Positions 6,688 to 12,469 of a stretch of 12,469 nucleotides of DNA are shown piece after piece; positions within the stretch are counted from its first letter, which is position 1, and each line of letters begins with the position of its first letter. The notes beneath the pieces are model-generated. The model was not told the origin of the DNA and searched no databases. It was given only the letters and a program-made list of their open reading frames with translations. The DNA is from Bacteroidaceae bacterium (GTDB taxonomy: Bacteria > Bacteroidota > Bacteroidia > Bacteroidales > Bacteroidaceae): the NCBI GenBank assembly GCA_016302435.1, contig JAEDNQ010000057.1:1-12469 (forward strand), in the 5' to 3' direction. The translations under genes were made by a program, and so were the position numbers.

Positions 6688-9260
6688 GCTTTCTTCTTTC
6701 TGCTGCGTACGACAATAAGGACAGGAAGGAGGAGGAGGAAACCGAGCGCCACGTATGCCACAGTCTCTGTGTCGTGGACACTCTGGGGGTCGAAGGTGAA
6801 CACTACCTCATGTTTGCCTGCTGGCACATTGATGGCACGCAGGACGTAGTTGGCTCTGCCCACCTCTGTGTCAGCTCCGTCTACAGTGGCTGTCCATCCA
6901 GGATAATAGACTTCAGAGAAGACGACCATGCCACCCTTGGCAGATTCGACCTCGTATCGAGCTTCGTTGGCGCCGTATGACGTGAGTTTCACACTACCCT
7001 CTCCGCCTGGCTTAAGGAAGGAGAAGTCAGACTTGGCAACAACAGCAGTTGAGCGGAGGTCAATGGTCTTTAGAGCATCGAGTTCTTCATTGGTATTGGC
7101 TGCCCACTTGACGGAGGTGACGAACCAAGCGTTGCCAAAGGCCTGAGTGTTCTCCACAGGAAGTTTGACATCACCATTTTCTCCTGCTCCGAGGATGAAC
7201 CAACGGGTGTTGAGCATATTGATGACAGGATAGAGCGAGTCGGTGTTGACGGCAGAGAAGTCGTATACTGGATATGGGGTGTCGAGAGACATCATGGCTG
7301 CTGTGTCGAGACGCGCCATGCTGAGTGCCTTGTACACGTTGCGCATCTCGGAGGATATATTGGCCTCTATAAGTTCCTGATAGCGGCGGAGCTTGGCGGC
7401 ATGATAACCTCCCACAGAACTGTAGAAGGCACTGGTGGTGTTGTCGTTGAAGGTAGAGACGGTGAAGTTGAGCACACGATAGTCGCGACCGTTGCCGCTC
7501 TTTGAGAGGATGTAGTTGTCGGCATCGGTCTTCTGTATGCGAGCGACACCACGAGGCTCGACAAACATGTCATCGTTGAGATAGCGCTTGTTGACCTGCC
7601 ACATGTCTATCAAGCAAGCAGCAAGCAGAAGCACGGAGAGCATGGTCACCTGAGCAGGCTTGAGGGCAGAGCTGTCGTTCTTGCTGCCCTTTTTAGCATA
7701 CCACAACATTACACCCGTGGCAAACATGACGAACATGATGCTGCGCCAAGCATCGGCTGTAACCATGGCTGCACGCATGTCGGACAGGCTTTCGGAAATG
7801 CGCGCTCCAAAGGACTCGTCAAAATATCCTCGCTCCACATACATGCTTATGGCATCACGGTCTGACGGGCTGAGCAGGTCGTGACCCAATCCTGGAGCAC
7901 ATATATATATAAAGCAGATGACAGTCGTGAAGGTGGCAGCCACATAGACCATCCACTTCTGTGGGTTCTTCACCCACTCCTTGAGTCCCCAGAGGGCTAT
8001 GAAAGGTACGACAAACTCCACCACGACGAGGATGCTCGCCACGGTGCGGAACTTTGAGTACATGGGCACGTGGTCGATGAAGAAGTCGGTGAACGGCATA
8101 AAGTTCTTGCCCCATCCAAGCAGCAATGTCAACAGTCCCGCTGCCAACAATGTCCACTTGAGCGGATGCTTATGTGGTATGGCGATGAGGCCGAGGACAA
8201 AGAGCATGCACACGATAGCTCCAAGGTATACGGGTCCGCTGGTGCCTGGCTGTGTGCCCCAATACTGGGTGAAGGCACGGTATATGCCCATTTGTTCCAT
8301 CTGTGGATCAGCCTTCTGCATGGCTGTCTTGTTCATGGAGAGAGGCATGCTCGCTCCTCCCTTTGCATTAGGGATGAGGAAGGTCATGGACTCATCTATG
8401 CCATAGCTCCAAGCAGTGATGTAGCTTCTTTCCAAACCGCTGTCTGTCTGGTCTTCGGTCTTTCCAGGCTTGACCAATTCGCTTTTGCCTCTCATGGTGT
8501 CCTTGGCATACTCATAGGTATGATAGAGGTTGGAGGCGTTGAGGCAGATGGCTATGACGGCAGCGGCGACCACACAACCTGTAGACTTGAGGAAGGCGAC
8601 CATCTCCCCCTTGCGCACGGCCATTACGAGGTAGGCAATGACTACGGCGAGGTCGACAGTGAGGAAGTAGTAGGACATCTGTACGTGGTTGGCCTGTATC
8701 TGCAAGGCGGCAAACAGGGCTGTGACCAAGGTGCCGAGCAGGTATTTCCTCTTATAGCACAGGACTATGCCAGCAATAGTAGGAGGAATATAGGCCAGAG
8801 CCATCACTTTCCATATATGACCTGCAGCAATGATGATAAAGAAGTAGCTGGAGAAAGCCCACACTATAGCACCAAGCGCAGCCATCCAGTGGCGGAAGTC
8901 AAAGGCGCGCAGCAAGATATAGAATCCGAGCATGGACGCGAAGATGTACCACACGTAGTCGGGAAACCAAAGGTGATAGGCTTTCTCGATAAATGTCATC
9001 GTCTTCGTTGAATCGTAAGACGGAGCTATCTGGTAGGTAGGCATGCCGCCGAAGAGGCTGGTCACCCAGCGCGGCGTTTCTCCGCCGTGTGCCTCACGAT
9101 ACTGGTTTATCTCCACGTTTATACCGTCGTTGGCACCGCTGTCATGCTGTTCGAGTCGGTATCCTTTGCTTACAGGAACAAAGAAATAGGCAAATGCTAT
9201 GACTGCAAAAAGCAGGACACAGCATGCATCTGGAATGATTTTTTTTAAGTTAACGTTCAT
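6684..9260 (-). CDS. yfhO: YfhO-family polytopic membrane protein, putative GT-C glycosyltransferase
   Basis: This 858-residue integral membrane protein starts with a hydrophobic helix at about 12-28. A polar loop rich in acidic residues follows (D40, D45, E50, then SLFGGMPTYQ), the type of first external loop that carries the acidic residues in GT-C enzymes. Many further hydrophobic segments run from about 97 to 560. A soluble region, probably periplasmic, covers roughly 575-830 and ends in a beta-rich segment with EVYYPGWTATVDG and VPAGKHEV, typical of YfhO C-termini. One last helix (834-851) precedes a basic RSRKKKA tail. In Gram-positive bacteria YfhO helps decorate lipoteichoic acid with sugar from a lipid carrier. 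Bacteroidota have no such polymer, so the acceptor here is unknown. The length fits Bacteroidota homologues. It is first in a two-gene unit with the omega-amidase and is divergent from gltX. The family call is firm, the enzymatic role weak. Confidence 0.88.
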   Translation of the reverse strand: MNVNLKKIIPDACCVLLFAVIAFAYFFVPVSKGYRLEQHDSGANDGINVEINQYREAHGGETPRWVTSLFGGMPTYQIAPSYDSTKTMTFIEKAYHLWFPDYVWYIFASMLGFYILLRAFDFRHWMAALGAIVWAFSSYFFIIIAAGHIWKVMALAYIPPTIAGIVLCYKRKYLLGTLVTALFAALQIQANHVQMSYYFLTVDLAVVIAYLVMAVRKGEMVAFLKSTGCVVAAAVIAICLNASNLYHTYEYAKDTMRGKSELVKPGKTEDQTDSGLERSYITAWSYGIDESMTFLIPNAKGGASMPLSMNKTAMQKADPQMEQMGIYRAFTQYWGTQPGTSGPVYLGAIVCMLFVLGLIAIPHKHPLKWTLLAAGLLTLLLGWGKNFMPFTDFFIDHVPMYSKFRTVASILVVVEFVVPFIALWGLKEWVKNPQKWMVYVAATFTTVICFIYICAPGLGHDLLSPSDRDAISMYVERGYFDESFGARISESLSDMRAAMVTADAWRSIMFVMFATGVMLWYAKKGSKNDSSALKPAQVTMLSVLLLAACLIDMWQVNKRYLNDDMFVEPRGVARIQKTDADNYILSKSGNGRDYRVLNFTVSTFNDNTTSAFYSSVGGYHAAKLRRYQELIEANISSEMRNVYKALSMARLDTAAMMSLDTPYPVYDFSAVNTDSLYPVINMLNTRWFILGAGENGDVKLPVENTQAFGNAWFVTSVKWAANTNEELDALKTIDLRSTAVVAKSDFSFLKPGGEGSVKLTSYGANEARYEVESAKGGMVVFSEVYYPGWTATVDGADTEVGRANYVLRAINVPAGKHEVVFTFDPQSVHDTETVAYVALGFLLLLPVLIVVRSRKKKA

Positions 9261-9356
9261 TTTGTTTGTATGTTCAGTTTGTATTCATTATCTCTACAGA
9301 AGCAAGAATCGGGTGTGTCGCCAGCATTCATGCTTACGTTGTGACGAAATGCGGTG

Positions 9357-9388
9357 CAAAGGTAATAAAATAATTTGAATCTTACATT
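9357..9388 (-). promoter_or_regulatory. Bacteroidetes-type promoter for yfhO
   Basis: On the minus strand, TACCTTTG (plus-strand bases 9357-9364) is an exact TAnnTTTG -7 element. Twenty bases upstream lies AATG (9385-9388), only a half match to the TTTG -33 element. Transcription would begin near 9350, giving yfhO a leader of about 90 bases. That leader contains a short dyad, AGCAT-TC-ATGCT (9323-9334). The -7 box is strong and the -33 box weak. Confidence 0.5.
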
Positions 9389-9440
9389 ATCGGTTATTAG
9401 ATATTTGTTTTTATGTCCCAAAGTGGATTTCACGAAAGAC

Positions 9441-9474
9441 TTTTTTTCATTTTGTTATTTTTTTCATAACTTTG
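9441..9474 (+). promoter_or_regulatory. Bacteroidetes-type promoter for gltX with very short leader
   Basis: TAACTTTG (9467-9474) matches the -7 consensus TAnnTTTG exactly. A run of seven T at 9441-9447 falls at the -33 spacing (19 bases) and supplies TTT but not the final G. Transcription would start around 9480, leaving only about 15-18 bases before the gltX ATG at 9497. That leaves little room for leader-based control of gltX. Confidence 0.55.
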
Positions 9475-9496
9475 CATCAAAATTCTCACATAAACT

Positions 9497-11059
9497 ATGA
9501 CAGAAAGAAAAGTTAGGGTGCGCTTCGCACCAAGTCCGACAGGACCTCTTCATATCGGCGGTGTACGTACCGCCCTGTATAATTACCTTTTCGCCAAGCA
9601 GCACAATGGCGACCTCATCTTCCGAATAGAGGACACAGACTCTACGCGCCTCGTGGAGACAGCGGAAGACTACATCATCGAATCGTTCAACTGGCTCGGC
9701 ATAAAATTTGACGAAGGCGTGTCTTACGGCGGCAACCATGGCCCATACCGTCAGAGCGAGCGCCGCGACATTTACAAGAAATATGTTCAGCAGCTTCTCG
9801 ACGACGGCAAGGCTTACTATGCCTTTGACACACCAGAAGAGCTCAACAAAAAGCGAGAGGAGATAGAGAACTTCCAGTACGACGCTTCCACTCGCAGCAT
9901 GATGCGCAACTCTTTCACCATGTCGGCAGAAGAGGTCAAGAGCCTCATTGATGCAGGCGAGCAGTATGTGGTGAGATTCAAGATAGAGCCCGGACGCGAT
10001 GTCGTGGTTGACGACATGATACGCGGCAAGGTCGTCATCAACTCCTCCATCCTCGACGACAAGGTGCTCTACAAGAGCGCTGACCAACTGCCAACCTACC
10101 ACCTCGCCAACATCGTGGACGACCACCTTATGGAAGTCTCACACGTCATCCGCGGTGAGGAGTGGTTGCCCTCTGCCCCACTCCACGTGCTCCTCTACGA
10201 GGCCTTTGGCTGGGCGGACACCATGCCTCGCTTTGCCCACCTGCCTCTGCTTCTCAAGCCTGTGGGCAATGGTAAGCTCTCAAAGAGAGACGGCGACAAG
10301 TTCGGCTTCCCTGTCTTCCCTCTCGAATGGCACGACCCAAAGAGCGGACAGACATCTATGGGCTACAGGGAGAAGGGCTACCTGCCAGAGGCTGTCATCA
10401 ACTTCCTCGCTCTCCTCGGATGGAATCCTGGCAACGACAAGGAGATACTGTCGCTCAATGAGATGGTAGAACTCTTCGACCTGTCTAAGTGCTCTAAGAA
10501 CGGAGCAAAGTTCGACTATGTGAAGGCAGCCTGGTTCAACCACCAGTACCTCATGCAGATACCAGACAAAGACTGGTGCCCAGCCTTTGACAAGGTGCTG
10601 CGCGAAGCAGGCATAGAGGCCACAGCAGAACAAGAGGCTGAAGTGGTGCGCATGATGAAGACAAAGGTCATAGAGTACACAGACGGACTTGGCAACAAAA
10701 AGAAGCGCAACATATCTTTCGCCAGCGACCTCTGGCCTCTCACCCAGTTCTTCTTTGTAACGCCATCCTCCTACGACAAGGAGGGCGACAAGTTCATTCG
10801 CAAGAACTGGAAAGAAGGTACTGCTGACGAGATGAGGCAGATGCTCTCCCTTCTCAACGAGGTGTCCGCCTGGACAGTAGAAGGCATAAAGGCTGTCATC
10901 GACCCATGGGCGGAGCAGACAGGTATCAAGCCATGGAACGCATGGCGCGTGGCTCTCGTGGGCACAGGACAGGGACCAGACATGTATGAGCTGGCAGCCT
11001 TCCTCGGCAAGGAAGAGGTGACGAAGCGCATGAACAATGCGATTGCAGCTTTAGGATAA
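9497..11059 (+). CDS. gltX: Glutamate--tRNA ligase (GluRS)
   Basis: This 520-residue class I aminoacyl-tRNA synthetase charges tRNA-Glu in the cytoplasm. The N-terminal Rossmann fold shows RFAPSPTGPLHIGG, with the HIGH-type signature HIGG at 19-22. The second signature is KLSKR at 260-264. The rest is the helical anticodon-binding region of a GluRS. In the connective segment, where zinc-binding GluRS enzymes such as that of E. coli carry cysteine ligands, this protein reads AYYAFDTPEEL and has no cysteines, so it should be a zinc-free variant. After KLSKR a short insertion (FPVFPLEWHDPKSGQ) is present. The length is slightly above the roughly 500 residues common in the family and fits Bacteroidota. 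The start is supported by the immediate MTERKVRVRFAPSPTG lead and a -7 box 22 bases upstream. Whether it is discriminating cannot be decided from this window. waaA follows on the same strand after 133 bases. Confidence 0.97.
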   Translation: MTERKVRVRFAPSPTGPLHIGGVRTALYNYLFAKQHNGDLIFRIEDTDSTRLVETAEDYIIESFNWLGIKFDEGVSYGGNHGPYRQSERRDIYKKYVQQLLDDGKAYYAFDTPEELNKKREEIENFQYDASTRSMMRNSFTMSAEEVKSLIDAGEQYVVRFKIEPGRDVVVDDMIRGKVVINSSILDDKVLYKSADQLPTYHLANIVDDHLMEVSHVIRGEEWLPSAPLHVLLYEAFGWADTMPRFAHLPLLLKPVGNGKLSKRDGDKFGFPVFPLEWHDPKSGQTSMGYREKGYLPEAVINFLALLGWNPGNDKEILSLNEMVELFDLSKCSKNGAKFDYVKAAWFNHQYLMQIPDKDWCPAFDKVLREAGIEATAEQEAEVVRMMKTKVIEYTDGLGNKKKRNISFASDLWPLTQFFFVTPSSYDKEGDKFIRKNWKEGTADEMRQMLSLLNEVSAWTVEGIKAVIDPWAEQTGIKPWNAWRVALVGTGQGPDMYELAAFLGKEEVTKRMNNAIAALG

Positions 11060-11072
11060 ACAACAATCGGAC

Positions 11073-11110
11073 CAGCACACGTGGCAAGCATGAGCCTGCC
11101 ACATGTGCTG
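11073..11110 (+). other. Long imperfect stem-loop between gltX and waaA
   Basis: Arms 11073-11086 and 11097-11110 pair at 13 of 14 positions, with one C/A mismatch, around a 10-base loop. The stem is GC-rich and begins 13 bases after the gltX stop. A match this long is unlikely by chance in a 133-base gap, but no T-tract follows, so it is not a classical intrinsic terminator. It may stabilise the gltX 3' end, cause partial termination before waaA, or be a copy of a dispersed palindromic repeat. Confidence 0.6.
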
Positions 11111-11192
11111 TTGTCGACTAACCACCCACTCACAAAGCTGGTGTGCACAATTACCCACACACACCTACTTATAGCATCCATATATATAATAT

Positions 11193-12437
11193 ATGTATAC
11201 AATAGGAATATACCTGTACACATTCTGTGCCATTATCGCCTCACTCTTCAGCAAGAAGGTGAGGAAACGCATCATTGGCATAGGACAAACTTTCACTCTC
11301 CTGCGAAGGCACATCAAACCATCAGACAGAGTCGTATGGTTTCATGCCGCATCGCTTGGTGAGTTTGAACAAGGCCGTCCACTCATGGAAAGGCTTGGCA
11401 AGGAGCATCCTGAGTACAAGATACTTCTCACATTTTTTTCTCCGTCAGGATATGAGGTAAGAAAAAACTATGAGGGAGCAGACCTGGTGTGCTACATTCC
11501 CTTCGACACTCCAGGAAATGTCTATTCCTTCATCCGCTACGCTCATCCAGAGATAGCGGTATTCATCAAGTATGAGTTCTGGACAAACTTCCTCACTACT
11601 TTGCACAAGCGCGGAACAAAGGTTTACAGCGTGAGCAGCATCTTCCGCGACGACCAGCACTTCTTCAAATGGTATGGCTGCATAAAGCCTCTCAAGCAGT
11701 TTGACCATCTCTTCGTACAGAACCAGCACTCCAAGAACATACTGGCAAACCATGGCATCACGTGCACTACGGTAGTGGGTGACACTCGCTTGGACAGAGT
11801 CATCGACATCAAGAATGCAGCTTCTCCACTGCCCATCGTCGAACGCTTTGCGGGTGATGCCCCATGCTTCATAGCAGGTTCGTCATGGGGACCAGACGAA
11901 GAGATATACATCCCCTACTTTGCCAAGCACAAGGACTGGCGCCTGATAATAGCTCCTCACGTCATCAGCGAAAGCCACCTCAAGGACATAGAACGCCTGC
12001 TTGCTGACAACGGCATCAGAAGCTTAAGATACACAACTTTAGAGGCCTCACCTTCTTCTGTGCCTCAGGACACCTCAGGCACGGCACTCATCGTCAACTG
12101 TTTCGGAAAGCTGTCGTCCATCTACCGATACGGCAAGGTGGCTTTAGTTGGAGGAGGCTTCGGAGTCGGCATCCACAATGTGCCCGAAGCAGCCGTCTAC
12201 GGCATACCGGTGCTCTTTGGTCCCAACAACAGGAAGTTTCGCGAGGCACAGGATCTCAAATCCTGTGGAGGTTCGTTTGAGTACACTGACTCAGATTCGT
12301 TTGCCACCATCATGGACAGGTTCATGTCATCCCCAGAAGCTCTTGCCCAAGCAGGCAAGGCTGCAGGCGATTATATCAACAGCAATGCCGGTGCCGCCGA
12401 CAAATGCTTCAAAGCAATATTTGAGGGAGGCAAGTAA
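11193..12437 (+). CDS. waaA: 3-deoxy-D-manno-octulosonic acid (Kdo) transferase
   Basis: WaaA (KdtA) transfers Kdo from CMP-Kdo to lipid A precursor on the cytoplasmic face of the inner membrane, starting the LPS core. The 414 residues fit the GT30 family (E. coli WaaA is 425). Residues about 3-19 form the N-terminal membrane anchor, followed by a basic patch. HAASLGEFEQGRP (51-63) carries the catalytic base E57. The C-terminal GT-B domain has GSSWGPDEE from 229 and GGGFGVGIHNVPEA from 320, where H328 and E332 lie in the CMP-Kdo binding signature, followed by GIPVLFGPNN. The ATG at 11193 is chosen because it begins directly at the anchor; the bases before it are A/T-rich with no Shine-Dalgarno. 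No TAnnTTTG promoter is visible in the gap after gltX, so co-transcription with gltX is likely. Whether one or two Kdo residues are added cannot be told. Confidence 0.96.
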   Translation: MYTIGIYLYTFCAIIASLFSKKVRKRIIGIGQTFTLLRRHIKPSDRVVWFHAASLGEFEQGRPLMERLGKEHPEYKILLTFFSPSGYEVRKNYEGADLVCYIPFDTPGNVYSFIRYAHPEIAVFIKYEFWTNFLTTLHKRGTKVYSVSSIFRDDQHFFKWYGCIKPLKQFDHLFVQNQHSKNILANHGITCTTVVGDTRLDRVIDIKNAASPLPIVERFAGDAPCFIAGSSWGPDEEIYIPYFAKHKDWRLIIAPHVISESHLKDIERLLADNGIRSLRYTTLEASPSSVPQDTSGTALIVNCFGKLSSIYRYGKVALVGGGFGVGIHNVPEAAVYGIPVLFGPNNRKFREAQDLKSCGGSFEYTDSDSFATIMDRFMSSPEALAQAGKAAGDYINSNAGAADKCFKAIFEGGK

Positions 12438-12439
12438 GC

Positions 12440-12469
12440 AGGGTGTCCAGTTTGATGGACACCCTTTAT
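12440..12469 (+). terminator. Intrinsic terminator after waaA
   Basis: A perfect 10-bp stem (AGGGTGTCCA at 12440-12449 with TGGACACCCT at 12456-12465) closes a 6-base loop and is followed by TTAT at the window edge. It begins two bases after the waaA stop. Any further T-tract lies outside the window. It marks the end of the gltX-waaA unit; read from the other strand it lacks an equally good tail. Confidence 0.85.

Noticed and set aside
8070..9011. 313-aa plus-strand open frame opposite yfhO
   Set aside because: It is antisense to a well-supported membrane protein. Its translation is rich in His, Gly, Glu and Val, as expected from reversed hydrophobic codons, and it matches no family I recognise.
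9464..10126. 220-aa minus-strand open frame opposite gltX
   Set aside because: It covers the start and catalytic core of gltX in antisense and has no independent support.
11060..11192. Separate promoter for waaA
   Set aside because: No TAnnTTTG box was found on the plus strand in this gap, so co-transcription with gltX is the simpler reading. A non-consensus promoter remains possible.
11181..11201. TA-rich run before waaA (and a similar TA run near 7902) as a repeat or origin-like element
   Set aside because: The runs are short and simple. The first is consistent with the A/T-rich start regions usual in Bacteroidota, and the second lies inside yfhO coding sequence.
1..12469. An undescribed defence, mobile or biosynthetic system
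   Set aside because: All six genes belong to known families with intact key residues. There are no repeats of CRISPR type, transposase or integrase genes, toxin-antitoxin pairs, unknown gene clusters or compositional breaks visible by eye.

Overview
This window looks like an ordinary chromosomal segment from a member of the Bacteroidota, most likely order Bacteroidales and close to Prevotella. Three things suggest this. The proteins (malate dehydrogenase, YfhO, TamB, GluRS, WaaA) have sequence features I associate with that phylum. The promoter-like sites fit the Bacteroidetes -33/-7 pattern (TTTG, 19-21 nt, TAnnTTTG). None of the starts has a clear Shine-Dalgarno sequence. The genus is inferred; no rRNA gene or other taxonomic marker is present.

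Left part (1-9260), all on the minus strand. In transcription order these are a YfhO-family polytopic membrane protein (858 aa), an omega-amidase of the nitrilase superfamily whose start overlaps the yfhO stop by 4 bases (ATGA), NAD-dependent malate dehydrogenase (mdh) behind its own likely promoter, and a very large TamB-type envelope protein. The TamB gene leaves the window at base 1, with 1518 codons visible and probably only a few missing. The yfhO/omega-amidase pair is almost certainly one transcript. mdh and tamB lie 116 bases apart with no promoter I recognise between them, so tamB may be read from the mdh promoter.

Right part (9497-12469), plus strand. This holds glutamyl-tRNA synthetase (gltX) and then the Kdo transferase waaA, separated by 133 bases containing a long imperfect stem-loop. 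A perfect 10-bp stem-loop after waaA is a good intrinsic terminator. The 236-base gap between the divergent yfhO and gltX genes carries back-to-back -7 promoter motifs.

Together: three of the six genes serve the cell envelope (TamB in lipid or outer-membrane protein traffic, WaaA in lipid A-Kdo synthesis, YfhO as a putative GT-C-type glycosyltransferase). The other three are housekeeping metabolism and translation (mdh, omega-amidase, gltX). I see no mobile element, CRISPR array, toxin-antitoxin or defence module, RNA gene or phage gene, and nothing that convincingly forms an undescribed system. The points most worth a second look are non-coding: the interleaved inverted repeats in the tamB leader, the gltX-waaA stem-loop, and the dyad-rich mdh leader. 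No gene-free stretch exceeds 300 bases; the longest is 259 bases (5676-5934).
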